Source of the DNA: Sophora flavescens
Taxonomy: Eukaryota > Streptophyta > Magnoliopsida > Fabales > Fabaceae
DNA length: 64,000 bases
Assembly: GCA_030762895.1 (NCBI GenBank)
Contig: CM061063.1
Coordinates: forward strand, 101,020,210-101,084,209
Direction: 5' to 3'
Made by a program: the position numbers and the translations under genes. Below the pieces are notes generated by a model. It was not told where the DNA came from. It did no database searches and worked only from the letters and a program-made list of their open reading frames with translations. Below are positions 45,557 through 57,943 of the stretch, piece after piece. The stretch's first letter is position 1, and every line of letters starts with the position of its first letter.

Positions 45557-48500
45557 TTAAGAACCTGTTTCAGTCAAAAATTCCCTGGTTAGATAATCAG
45601 GGATAAAATTATTTTCACCTTTCAAATATTCAATTTCAAAATCAAAACAACTTAAAAGACTTTGCCATCTGGCAAAAATATGTTTTGAAACAAGATTTTT
45701 AACATCTTTTTCTAGAACATCCTTTGCTGCTTTGCAATCGATTCTTAATAAAAATCTTTTGTTAAATAAGTCATCTTGAAATTTTGAAATACATAATACT
45801 ATAGATAAAATTTCTTTTTTAATAGTACTATATTTTTCCTGTGATGAGATCCAAAGACCAGAATGATATCGGACAATTTGTTCGACTTTTGACTCTGGAA
45901 GGATCTGGAGTAGGATACCACCATACCCTTTATCTGAAGCATCTGTCTGAACTATTAGACTTGCTTCGGGATGAGGAATACCAAGACACGGAAGAGACTT
46001 GACATCCCTTTTGATATATGCTACTAGATTGGACAACTCACTAGACCATGGTTTAGGATTTTTAGACTTCCTAAGCCTAGAGTAGAGAGGTTTGCATTTT
46101 ATTCTAATATTTGGTATGAATTCAGACACATAATTTAAACAACCTAAGAATCTTTGTAGTTGTTTTTTGTCTGTTAATTCATTTGGAAAATTATCAGCAA
46201 AAGCAATACTTCTACTGATAGGGGTTATTGTTCCTTGAAAAATTTCATGTCCAAGGAATCTCATTTTTGTTTGACATAATTTTGTTTTCTTGGCTAACAA
46301 AGCCATTCCATTTCTTTTAATGGCTTCTTTGAAAATATTGAGATGTTTAAAATGTTGTTCCAAGGATTTGGAAAATATTAAAATGTCGTCAATATAAATA
46401 AGTGCAAATTCAGAATGAGGTTTTAATATCCCATCCATGATATTTTGGAATTCTGATGGAGCATTTTTTAATCCTAAAGACATTACATTCCATTCGTAAT
46501 AACCTAGAGGAACAGTGAAAGCTGTTTTATATTTATCTTCTTCTTTTAAGGCAATTTGATAATATCCTGATTTTAAGTCAAATTTAGAAAAAATGACTGC
46601 ATCATGCAATCTTTTAATAAGATATTTCTTATTGGGAACAGGATAGCGAATCCACTGCAAAGCTTTGTTTAAGGGTTTATAATTTATAACCATTCTAGGT
46701 TCGCCAAGTTCAATTTCAGAATTATTATTAACATAAAAAGCCGTGCAACTCCAAGGGGATTTGCTAGGCCTAATTAATTTTTTATTCAGAAGATCTTGAA
46801 TATCTTTTTTACAAAATTCTAAAGTCTCACTATTCATTTGAATAGGTCAAGCTTTAGTTTTGCTCTCATTAAAATCTTTTTCATATGGTAAAGATACCGT
46901 ATGAACTTTCCTTTCCCAAAAAGCATTGGGAATAATGGAGCAAACTTCATTTTCAAAATCCTTTTGCAATTTAATTATCTTTTCTTTTATTAATGAATCT
47001 TGAAGTTGTTTTTCAATTTTTTGATAAAGAATTTCTTTTTGCAAAAAACCAATTTGACTTTATTTACCTTGAATTATAGACAAGAAGTTTGTCTCTTCAA
47101 GATTATCACTTAAAGCATTTAAATCCTTGGATTTTATAGGATTTAAAAATTCAAAAAGTATTTCTTGATTATTTCTTGTAGTTATAATTCCTTCATCAGA
47201 AACTTTGAAGGGATATAACTGAGTTATAAAAGGGGTTCCCAAAATTATTTGTTCAGACATATTTTTAACAAGTAAAAAGGAATTTTTAAAACAAACTCCA
47301 TTGTTACAAATACTAGCTTCATCTAATTTATACTTTACTTGAAGCTTTTCGTTATTTGCAGTATAGAATTTTTGAATTGTCTTTTTATAGTATTGAGTGG
47401 GGATCAGACCTTCTTGTATACAATTAAGATCTGCTCCTGAATCAATTAATGCAATAAATGGCTTATGAAAAGAACTACTGATTTTCAAATTTACTTTAAC
47501 ATGCCATTTTTGTTGCATCGTTTTGATTCTCATAAAGAAATTAGCTTCTTCATGGTAAGAAGCATTGTCAGAAAAATGTTGGGTAGAGGATGAGGTAGAA
47601 ACAGTCCCTTTCCCCTGGGTTTTTGAAAAATTTTGTTCCAAAATTTTATATTTAGCTTTTAAATCATCAATTTCAGATTTTAAAGATTTAATTTCTTTAT
47701 ACAAAAAAGGAAGACTTAAAGGTTCTTGAATAAAAGATGATTCTGGAACATTTTGAGGATTCAGAATATCTTTTAAACTATAACCTTTAAATTCTTTTTT
47801 CTTCACTTCTTGAGTTTCCAGTTCTTTATATTTTTCAAGCATAGCTAATTTAATTTGTGGGTCCTCTATCTGACCAACCAGGTCAAGGAGGACACGTGCT
47901 TCCTTGGAAAAAACATTGATTGTAAATTTACAATCACAATTATCTCCTAAGCAACCACAACTTAAACAGTCTGCACCAGAATCAGAAGATGTTTCTTGAT
48001 TCTGATAAACAACTTCTTGTTCATCCTCAGAGGATGATTCCATTGATGAATTAGTTTCATAGAGCAATATTTTAGAAATTTGCTCTCTGATTTCATCATC
48101 CATTTTTAATTCTTTTAATTTTTGCTTAACCCTGTATACTCTAGCCATATGGCCAACACGACCACATTTATAGCAAGTTATATTTTTCTTAAAATCTTTG
48201 TTTTTACTAAAAGATTTATTTTGAGTTTTTTCTTTTAGTAAAAGATTTATTTGGTTTTTCCATGGGGTTTTTCGATTATATTTTTTATATCGTTTAAACT
48301 GTTGAGGTTTAGCTTTTCTTTGTTTTGAAGGAGGAGTTAATTTTTCATATCCAAATTGTTCACAGAAATTTCCTAATTCTTTATTATTAGTTTTACTTTC
48401 AAATTTAGCTTGTCTATGCATTTTAATGTCAGTGCAAAACTGTAATCCAGTTTTATTTATTATGGATATTAACCTTCCATAGGTTAATTCCTCCAAAGGA

Positions 48501-49063
48501 GTGCCAGGGTACTCTAATTTTATTTGAGTTCGAACTTTATTAGAAAAGTTCTTGGGAAGACCAGATATAAATCTGTCTTTCCAATAAGCTTCTCTACAAT
48601 AAGTTCTTGTATATATTTTTGTTAAAAAATTATCTTTATACCACCTAAACTCTCCAAGAGTAGGGCAGTATAAATTATTTAATATCTCAAGAGATCTATC
48701 AGCAAAAGTATTGATATCACCAATAAATGCTTGAGATATTCCAAATATTAAAGTTTCAACTTGTTGATCTACAGGGTAGTCAACAGGTTGACCATTTTCA
48801 ACTCTAGTTTATGTTTTTATGGCAGAGAGAACAACATTTCTCTCTATTTCTTTTAAGTTATTGTCCCACCATCCTTTAAGGCTTCCAGTAAAACCTTGAA
48901 TAAGGATCTTGACAGTACTTAGGGCATTATAACCTCTAGCCCTATAAGCAGTAGCTGCCATGGACATTTCCTCTAATTGGCTCATGATTTGATGTTCTGA
49001 AAAACCATCAATATTCCACTTGACAATGCCTTCACCAGTGTACTGTGAAGCATTACAATGGTA
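45557..49063 (-). pseudogene. Viral coat-protease-reverse transcriptase-RNase H polyprotein, three in-frame stops
   Basis: A single frame runs from the right junction to 45557 with no frameshift. It is interrupted only by TAA near 48807, TAA near 47060 and TGA near 46847. The order is: coat region with GSLKGWWDN; a basic Lys-rich stretch; a zinc knuckle CYKCGRVGHMARVY, where the final Cys is Tyr (about 48150); an acidic Cys-containing patch; a coiled-coil segment; protease with ALIDSGADLNCI and IILGTPF; reverse transcriptase with FSKFDLKSGYYQI and the YIDD box; and RNase H with QTDASDKGYGG and the IDCKAAKDVL region. The knuckle defect and stops disable it. Preservation is otherwise high. Confidence 0.88.
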
Positions 49064-50460
49064 ATATATATATATATATATATATAAGTTTATTGATTTA
49101 GTGATAAGTGTTATATATAAAGGCAGTGTTTTTATTGCTACGTTTTGAAAAAGAACTAGATAGAGAGAGAGTATGGGGAGGGAAAAAAAGATGATCCCCT
49201 CTTCATCATTCTTCAATACCTAAGCAAATTAATTTAAAATCAGTTTTCAACCAACTGTTGTGATTGCATTTAGAGGCGGTCTCCTCGTGAATCTTCAATT
49301 GGGTTGATTCAAGGATTTATTCTCCTTTCTCACATAGTGGCTTTAACAGTGAAAACGAGGGTAAAAAAGACACTCTGATGCCCAGATAATTAAGAGTACC
49401 AAGAAAGGAGGTTGCTTATTAAAGATGATCTATGCTTCAAAAAAAAATTAAAGATGATCTTTCTAGATCATGCATGGAGTAGGGTATTTATACAGATGGA
49501 GCAAGCAGAATCCCACTGAGATTAGCAGTGTAAATATTTACCATTCAATGCATAATCTATATTTGTACCGACAAGGAATATAAGGTCGGTCATATCCGAG
49601 TTTGATGAGCAAGGCAAGCTTTTGCCCAGTTTATATATATTGAGAATAATATTTCTTGAGTCAATAAAACATGCTCGATCGGTTCGAATGCTTAGACCGA
49701 CGATATACATCTCAATATATTATGACTCGGTAAAAGTTGACTTAGTCAAAGTCTAACCACACATTTATCTAACACCCGAATAACTTAAAGCTATATTTTT
49801 ATCTAACTATCACAACGACGTATCTTTATCTTATCTTTTATTTTAAATGACTAAATGTCTATCTTAATATTTGCATATCACTATATCTCTCATCTATTAT
49901 CTAGAATCCCTTTAACCACTTGGGGGAATCAACATTATCTTTATAACAACATATAACAACTTATCTACATTCAATTACTCAAGAACACTATAAATAAAGG
50001 AATACACAGCAGATAATTCTACATTCCGATTATTCAAAAATTCTTTACTCTCATTCTGACTTGAACGTCAAAGTGTCTTTGTAAGTACCATCCTCGTGGT
50101 GTCATCAGATAGGAAGGCGACGACGAGGTGGCCCTTGTTGAGTTTGTGAATTGTATATTTTTTTATTAACCTTTAGATGATGGTGAGTGAGCTGCCACTT
50201 CGGGGCTTGGAGCAATATAGGTATGACCCCTCTCTAAGGAATCTATTTTCGTCAAGATTCAAGTCAAAGACCTTCCACATGAGTATCATTGTACACACTC
50301 TCTTACTTGACGAACTTAGTACGCTTTCACTAGGCTAACCTATTTGGGTCTATGAATCTATTTCCAATCTAGAATATTATTCCAACATAAATCTGATTAT
50401 AGTATAATTAATTATATATACTCAATTGCTAAGACAAATTGATTTTCACAAACACGTAAT
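49064..50460. other. Intergenic DNA right of the viral insertion, no gene seen
   Basis: Begins with the TA run that borders the viral DNA. A short phrase (TTAAAGATGATCT) is duplicated at 49415 and 49446 around an A-rich stretch. Nothing else is recognised. Confidence 0.4.
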
Positions 50461-50737
50461 ATTCATTAAAGGTTTAATATTTTGGTCCTTATACTTAATA
50501 CGAATTCTCGATTTGGTCCCTATACATAAAAAATATTAAAATGATTTATATACGTATAAAAACTACCTGTTTGGTCTCTGTACATTACCCGTTTGGTCCC
50601 TATATGAAATAAAAAATTATTAAATCAGTCTTTAACGTGGTGTAAGGCAGTGACCAAACAGATCCTTAATATGGACACCGTATATGATATCGATATGTTT
50701 ATCCCTATCTCCCACTTACTTTTTTTTATCTTTTTTA
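50461..50737. repeat. TTTGGTCCCTATA-type dispersed repeat
   Basis: Four or five imperfect copies of TTTGGTC(C/T)CTATAC-like phrases occur between 50478 and 50605. In legumes such phrases are found at the ends of non-autonomous DNA elements. No complete element could be delimited. Confidence 0.4.
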
Positions 50738-51579
50738 GGCTATGTTTGGATTGATGGAAAGTAATGGAATGTAGTGGAATAGAATATAATGAAATGGAGT
50801 GGAATGGAACGGAATGGAATAAAAGTTTCATTCCATTATTTGGATATTTTATGACGGAATGGAACAAAGTTGTCACTCCATTGTTTGGAAGGTGGACGGA
50901 ATGGAATGAGTTATAACTTTTTTATTCCAATAATACCATTCCTTTAAATGAATGAGTTGCAACCAAGAGAATAGAAGAGAAACCCTTTTCATCACTGTTT
51001 TCAAGCGCTTCTACTCACTCTTTTGCTGATCCTCTGCCTCCAAGGTAACGCCTTTCTCCTCGGAAATCTTATACCATAGCATGATTATCATAATTTCTGA
51101 AGTGGGGTTCTTAAGCTTTCCTTCAATTTCCTGTCTTTTTGTTCCTTCGTGTTGGTTTGCACTGCTTTATATAGATCCACGAGCTTCCCATGCCCACGAG
51201 TATGTGAATTACCTTGAATTCTGAATCTAACCGCCTCCAAAGTTTGCAAATTTCGATTCTTTTGATCAATGAGTATTGAATTTTGATTTTTGATGTGGGA
51301 CCGTGGATCCATTTTAAGTCATGGCCAGTCCGTTTCATAAATCAGTGGGTAAGGATAAGACAGTAAATTAATAATTTTATAAAGTATCTAATCTTCCATT
51401 CCATCCCATTCCGCCCAAATTGGAAGGGAAGAAAAATGAGTATAATTGATGGAATAGGATGGAATGAGTTCCATTGAGTTCCATTCCATCCTCTTTTGCA
51501 CAATCCAAACAATGGAACACCATTTCATTCTATCTCATCCCCTTCCATTCAATCCCCTTCCATCAATCCAAACATTCCC
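50738..51579. mobile_element. TIR element with GGAAT-rich ends (candidate PIF/Harbinger-type MITE)
   Basis: The left end GGCTATGTTTGGATTGATGG faces the right end, whose complement reads GGGAATGTTTGGATTGATGG. Just inside each TIR are imperfect TGGAAT repeats, pointing inward from both sides. The flanks are TTA and TAA, consistent with a TA or TWA target. The 842-bp interior has no transposase. Confidence 0.65.
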
Positions 51580-51921
51580 TAATGCATATATACATGCTTT
51601 TAAAAAATAGAAACAAATGAGATACGATATAATGTCTCCATTTTGTTATACAAAAATAATTCCCCAAAGAACAGGAGGAAAATGATTCATAAACTAAATT
51701 AGAAGTCGATGTTGGAGTCCGAGGAAGGCTTCAATTTCAAAAGACACAACCAAACAAAGCAACGAAGTTGGTGCTGTTGTTTTGGGGTTTTGGCCAAAGC
51801 CTCAATCAAACAACACAGAGACACAGCTAGCTCTCACTGCTCCAACGGCCTCATTCTCTCTCTCCCTTTCACTTCCTCAAACTAAGTCTTCTCCAACTGT
51901 TCCAAGTTTTCTCTGCAACCC
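51580..51921. promoter_or_regulatory. Promoter and first leader exon of the PEPKR1-type kinase gene
   Basis: A CT-rich leader (CTCTCTCTCCC near 51856) precedes a GTGAGT donor at 51922. The paired acceptor TTTTGTGCAG ends at 52181, so the 5' UTR probably has a 260-bp intron. No TATA box was placed with confidence. Confidence 0.5.
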
Positions 51922-52489
51922 GTGAGTCTTTTTGTCTGTGCTTGGATCTGGGGTTCTTTAGTTTTGTGTGAATTTCGATGGGTTTGTGCTGTTTTCACTT
52001 GTTGTCCTTGTTTTGACTTCTGGGTGTTGCCGTTTTGTCTCAAGTCTAATCCAGGAATTAAAAAAATTGATTTTTTCTTCTTGAATCTGAAAATGATTGC
52101 AATGATCTGAGTCAGAAGTGATTACTCGGTTTTTCAAGTCTTCTTTTGTAATTTGCAATGAACATTTTTTGTTTTGTGCAGTGATTGATGTGAGTCTCAT
52201 TGTCATTCCTTTTCAGATCAGCTGATCTAGAAAAAGGGATCATTACGTGGATTCTCTTCGTCAAGGAGCAACCAAGTTGAGCTTCTTCAAAGATTTTGAC
52301 TTGAAATGGGATTTTGGACTTTTGTGGATGACATTTCAAGCAAGAAAATCAAAGGTTGACATTTGAGTCACAAAGAGACTGTATTTGCTATCCTTGATTC
52401 CTGAACCTCAACTTTCAATTCAACCAGAGTTTTGTTAAGGTAATTTGTTACTTACATTTCTGGTTTTGTTGAGGAGCAAGAGAATTGCT

Positions 52490-55400
52490 ATGGCTGTTGT
52501 TGCCAAGAGCAACAGCAGCAGTGAACCTTCTACTTCATACAATTGTTACAAAGTAGCAGGCTTGACTGGAACCATATTAGACACAAATCATACCTCTAAT
52601 TTGAAAGATAGATACATTCTTGGGGAGCAGTTAGGTTGGGGACAGTTTGGTATCATCAGAGCCTGCTCTGACAAGCTGACAGGAGAGGTTTTGGCCTGCA
52701 AATCAATTGCTAAAGATAGGTTGGTTACTTTTGATGATCTGAGGAGTGTCAAACATGAGATTGAGATAATGGCTAGGCTATCTGGGCACCCAAATGTTGT
52801 GTACCTCAAGGCAGTTTATGAAGAGGAAGATTTTGTTCATTTGGTGATGGAGCTTTGTGCTGGAGGGGAGCTGTTTCATCGATTAGAGAAGCATGGACGG
52901 TTTTCGGAATCCGAAGCCAGGGTTCTTTTTAGGCACCTGATGCAGGTAGTTTTGTATTGTCATGAAAATGGGGTTGTTCATAGAGATTTGAAGCCTGAGA
53001 ACATTCTCTTAGCAACACGAGCCTCCTCATCTCCAATTAAATTGGCAGATTTCGGTCTTGCAACCTACATCAAGCCTGGTAATTGCTTTCTTTGCTTCCC
53101 CTTTGCAGATTATTAATCTTCTTTGCAACTTCCATTGCTCCTATGAAAATGCGAGGTGTTAATATTAAAACTTTGGGTTTTGTTTAACCAGGACAAAGTT
53201 TGCATGGAGTAGTTGGAAGTCCATTCTATATAGCTCCAGAGGTACTGGCTGGTGCATATAACCAGGCTGCTGATGTGTGGAGTGCTGGTGTTATTCTTTA
53301 CATTCTATTGAGTGGGATGCCTCCATTTTGGGGGAAGACCAAGTCGCGGATATTTGAAGCGGTTAAGGCTGCTTCCCTGAGGTTCCCATCAGAACCTTGG
53401 GATCGCATTTCTGAATCAGCTAAGGATTTGATCAGGGGAATGCTCTGTACAGAAGCTTCTCAAAGGCTCACTGCCCAGGAGGTTCTAGGTAAGTTTGCAG
53501 TCTCTTGTTTCCTCTGTTAATACCTATATACTGAAGCTATAGGTAGCGAGCATTTTAGACAAGCAGGATAATGACACTTCAACGGAGATATGACTACTAT
53601 TAAAAAATTGAACATAAAAAGATTATTACTATATTTTTGAACACATAACTTAATCTGGAGCAATTTTGCATTTCTGCTTATCAAACATATAGCCTGACAG
53701 TTCCACTAGTTTATATATGGCGAATGATTCAGCAATGAATTTATGCCATATAACAGCATGACGCCTAAAACTAATAAAACTACGAGGGGATTTTTAAGGT
53801 ATGAAATTCATCATATCCAGTTATTTACGGTATGCGTGTTTGAAACTGCTATTGTTTAAGAAATGTATAGTATGTAACTCGTTGGTCCCCCCCCCCCCCC
53901 CTCCCCTCTCTCTTCCTTACAGAGGTGCTACTTGGTGCAACAATCCGTGGTACAAAATTTAACAAACATGGATATAATAGTCAAAATGCAATTCAAGAGT
54001 GATGAATTTATTACAGATCCACGATTCTAAAGAACAATGGACGGTTAAAAATTTTCGCATTCAATTTCGTACTAAAAACTTTCGCACAGTTAAGCTTTTT
54101 CCGTTTTTGTGCAAACTTTTGTGGGATGGTCTTCACTCTTTCCCAGTCTAGTGGGAAAAGGCATGCTTGTTGTTGACATCTCTCTCTCTTTCTCAGCTTT
54201 AATTTTTTTAAAAATACTCTTTAACCTAAAATTTATTTAAATGATACCAATATGACATTGTGCGTGTACTATTCCCAGGCATGCTCTCAGATTTCTCTTT
54301 TGCCAATGTTTTATTGTTGTACTGCCCTCAAGCCTAAGAATTTGATTTGTCTAGCTTGTCAATCAATTACATGGATAGCGGATAATTTCATATTTTAGTT
54401 GTTCTTGGTGGTTTGTTTTTGATTTTGTGCTTCTTGTTTTTAATGATCTTCAGGGATACCATTTATATTGGTTTGGGTATTATGTACTAAAAAGAAAAGA
54501 TATATCTTGTTTTTAATGATCTTCAGAGGTACCATTTAAATTGGTTTGGGTATTATGTACCAAAAGAAAAGTTAAGATATTGTTATGATGCAATAACAAT
54601 TACTTCTTTCTCTGCATTTATTAATGCAGATTTTTGTTTATTGAATTTCTCGACTCTCTATTGTGCCCGTTTTACAGTCCCTAAGGCCAACACTTTTTTA
54701 TATTCTGTTATTTTCCTGACACATAACTTAATCAGATTTATAGTAGTTCTTGTGTAAATATATAGTAGCCATTCACCGAACACTCCCAAGCATTGAGAAG
54801 TACAGTAGACAATAAAAAAGAAAGAAATGAAAGATCAAATAAATAGGATCTAATCCTCTTCTGAACTCTCCCTTTCTAGATCATTGCTGGATGGAAAGCA
54901 ATCAAACAAATCCTGAACAACTAAGTGAACATAGAATTCAAAGTTGTGAAGAATGGGGTGTTGGTGGCAGCTCATTCTCTGCCTCTTTTATGTCCAGGAA
55001 TCAGGACATCAGCTTTGGCACTGGATCACCTACTTGTGATGCTCAATCACCTACATTCACATGCAAATCATCATTTTGTTCTTCTTTCGTGGAACCAGCA
55101 ACTCCTTGTTTAGTTTTTGGTGGCTTTTCATTTCAGAGCACAAGCGATTCCGCTGGTTTGAAATTTTCTTCTCCTATTCCTTCAATGCTTAGCTTCTCAT
55201 TTCTCAGCCCCAGTTCTGTTGTTGAGCAAAAGAGTTGTAAATTAGAGTGTTCAGATAATACACCAGATGTAAATACCACTGCTGGAGGTATGTATAGAGT
55301 TTTTCATTTTAACTGTCTTCACTTTTTCTTAGCTCCTTGGTCAGATTTTGTTTGCAATTTATTGCAGAAGCAAGCATGGGAAAGCTGCTTTTACTACCAG

Positions 55401-55633
55401 ATTCCACCCTTTGCACTGAACAAGATGTCAAAGAAATGGATCACAAGCCTGTAGAGACTAAAAGGGCAGGCGGAACGAATGGACATAGGGCATTGGGAAT
55501 CCACAGCAAGAGAAACCGGACAATCGGACTTGGCGAGCGCGAGCAACTCGATCTTGTGGTGACTGAATCAGTCATCCGTTGGTCATCTTGCACGCAACTC
55601 CCTACATCTTTGAGATCATCTCTTGTCTGCTAA
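52490..55633 (+). CDS. PEPKR1: CDPK-related Ser/Thr protein kinase without EF hands (PEPKR1 type)
   Basis: join(52490..53078, 53192..53488, 54880..55287, 55368..55633), 519 residues, all junctions GT-AG and in phase. The ATG at 52490 is chosen because it starts the conserved body; an upstream in-frame ATG at 52445 adds 15 unlikely residues. The kinase domain spans about residues 42-299: glycine loop G49-W-G-Q-F-G54, K71, HRDLKPEN at 164-171, DFG at 187-189, and APE at 211-213. No autoinhibitory junction or EF hand follows. Instead there is a Ser/Phe-rich tail of about 220 residues with a basic KRNR segment near the end. Relatives are called phosphoenolpyruvate carboxylase kinase-related; their substrate is not settled. 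The long second coding intron holds a C14 run and a 72-bp duplication. Confidence 0.9.
53887..53905. repeat. Poly-C tract in intron
   Basis: A run of about 14 C residues followed by TCCCCTCTCTCT lies in the long second intron of the kinase gene. Such runs are rare in AT-rich plant introns and may be length-polymorphic. Confidence 0.8.
54433..54576. repeat. 72-bp tandem duplication in intron
   Basis: Two copies start at 54433 and 54505 with CTTGTTTTTAATGATCTTCAG. They differ at a few positions. The duplication lies in the kinase gene's long intron and has no coding effect. Confidence 0.8.
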
Positions 55634-57943
55634 ACGGATAGACTTCTCCACTGATTAATGAAACAGCTTGGTGTTGTGCCTAAACTTGGCATACCTGTGC
55701 AAATTTTGCCTTCCTAACGCGTTGTATATGTTTCCTTATTTGCTTTGTTGTACTGTTTTATAGTTGGTACAAGTTGTAGTTTATATTTGGTGGCGGGTTT
55801 TGTGTCTGATTGAGAAGTTCTAGTTGCTCACTTGTTTTTCTCTCTTCTTCTTTACCCTTCTCATGTTAAGTACTTGAGTGCGAGTAAATGGCATTCTGCC
55901 TGGTTTGTAAAGAAAGTTGTATCTTGATAGTTGATAGTTCTCCAGTTATCTCAACCTGATGTTTCTGCAACACTTTTTCAAGCTCGTGAATTATTACTAT
56001 TTAACTTTTGTGCCTGTCTTATTTCTGCAAAAAAAAAAAAAAAGGAAGAAGAAAAAAAGAACTCTAGCTAAATGAAGGCATGTGCATAAGGGCCATGAGC
56101 CTGTCTTATTAGAAATTAAGGACTTTGTTGCATATTTTAAAATTTAAAGGATCAAATTGTGCATTAAGTTAAAGTGGGATTTTTGGACTTTTCTCTAAAA
56201 AAAAAGAATACTCTAGGCTCTAGCTAATATCTTCTTGTTAAGGTTTCATTTTGTCACTTATGAACTAAACCGTACTACTACCTGAATGCTGATAATTTCA
56301 TGACCCATTTATGAACTTTTTTTTTTTTTTTTTTTTGTGATACCCATTTATGAACTTTGGTTCTATTATTTGTGCATGCTCCAGAATGATGAGTGGTGGG
56401 TAGCACTTGGCACTTGCTTTTTGGTACAGAATTTTCTAAACGTGTGAAGCCCCTTGAAAAGTGCATCCTGTCTAAATAGATTATGGACCAGTCTTGCTGG
56501 AAGTAAATATGTTGAGCCAGCTAGCCAGCTAGTAATGGTTGTAATGAATTGTCCGTGACATCTCATTCTACAATGATTAATCATTATACATAGCACTACG
56601 GGTAAGGGTAGGAGGGTAGGTAGGTTTGTCATCATTTGTGAGGCCAGAAGTCAATGCCACCTTTTTGTAGAAAATAAAATGGTATATCAAGGTCTAGATG
56701 AAAATTATTAGGGCAGAAATGTCAACTTCATGATTTCTGAACCCTTTTCAGATTTTGTCTTCAGCCATTTTTTATTTGTGTCGATGTTTGAGGGAAAAAA
56801 AAAAACGACCTAACGCACGAGACTACCATCTAGTGAGTCTGAAAAAGATAGGTATACGCAATCTTAATTCTGCAAGAATAACAATAACTGTAAACCAGTC
56901 TTGTTAACCACTGCTCTTACAAAACTAAACTAAGTGCAAGTATCAAATAATAGAAGTTCTCTTCTTTTTTTTGTTCACTTGCTTTAGATCATGTGACTGA
57001 GGAAAAGAGCAAAGCAGCACTTTGATATAGTGAGGGGCTTATCTATTTGGTGAAATGAAAGAGCTATTCCACCAAGCAATAACACAGCCATTAATAATGT
57101 CATGCTACACTCGTTTCTGAGAGACAGGGAAACATGTCAAAGATAATGTCCGCTTTGTAAAAACTACACACATGATTCTGTCCCTGCCTGCACTTCTCCT
57201 ATCTCTTACAAAGTTCAAAAGCAACAGAAACTACTTTATCAACATCTTTTGGGGATGGCACAGAAAGCCTGTGGCAAAATGAAGTGGGGTTATCTCTTGG
57301 TGTCTAATACAAGTTTGATAGAAGTGGCTCAAATATACTTGCACTTGCACGTTTGCAAACATGGTGAATTATTGACCAATCCTTTTGGTGACATCTCATA
57401 GCTTGAATAACAAATAACCTTTAAGGAATGGACCCCTGCCACTCTGTGCAATTATGTTAACAAAAATAAGATACTTTGATTGATACATTATGATTGCAAT
57501 TTGCAAGCTATGCTATAATTGCTTCTCATGTTCTCAAACATAATGAGAAATCTCAAGCCAAAAATATGATGCGGACGTGTGTGTGGACGACATGACACTT
57601 GCTTTTCAAGGGGTACTTCTTAACTTGTGGAAACAACGAGTTTCTAACACTGTTTTCAACACATTCCTATCATTGGTTGAAATTTATATCGGTTCTACAA
57701 AATTTAAGTGGGACTCATATGAAATAGTGAGACCCATTTCCAAAATAGTGGGATCCACGTGGATTTCAATCAACATGATAGAATACCTTGGAAAGAGAAT
57801 GTCACAGGATGTATTGGTAGCACTTATCATAGTGACAACTCTTTTGTATACACAAAGTAAACTATAGCATTTTATCTTTTATTCATGGTATCTTTGTTTC
57901 AAATGGCATTTGGGTGTTCAATTATCCTCCAACAATGTGAATT
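55634..57943. other. 3' UTR and intergenic DNA after the kinase gene
   Basis: The kinase 3' UTR probably ends within the first 400 bp. There are homopolymers: A-rich at 56029-56043 and a long T run at 56316-56335. Open frames here (for example 57577-57867) have no recognisable motif, and I regard them as chance. Confidence 0.4.

Larger units (their letters stand above)
42537..49063 (-). mobile_element. Endogenous pararetrovirus (Caulimoviridae, florendovirus-like), permuted single genome
   Basis: On the minus strand, right to left, it carries the coat protein region with zinc knuckle, protease, reverse transcriptase and RNase H in one frame, then a second ORF, a leader with promoter and Met-tRNA site, and finally a movement protein. 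There is no integrase and there are no LTRs. A movement protein with a virus-type RT marks a plant pararetrovirus, and a second frame of unknown function after RNase H fits florendoviruses. Both ends lie in TA dinucleotide runs (42511-42536 and 49064-49086). The ends fall between movement and coat protein, so the circle was opened there. About 6.5 kb is present, close to one genome. Confidence 0.88.

Noticed and set aside
42537..49063. Ty3/gypsy retrotransposon instead of a pararetrovirus
   Set aside because: There is no integrase and no LTR, while a movement protein and a virus-type leader are present.
49064..49216. ATG at 49216 as the start of the viral polyprotein
   Set aside because: The first 50 codons are flanking DNA and the TA repeat read as Ile-Tyr; the recognisable coat sequence begins only after the junction.
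56278..56635. Minus-strand frames with a poly-Lys stretch
   Set aside because: The Lys run is the complement of a T homopolymer; there is no conserved sequence.
57577..57867. 96-codon open frame downstream of the kinase gene
   Set aside because: No recognisable motif, no splice context, and composition like the surrounding intergenic DNA.
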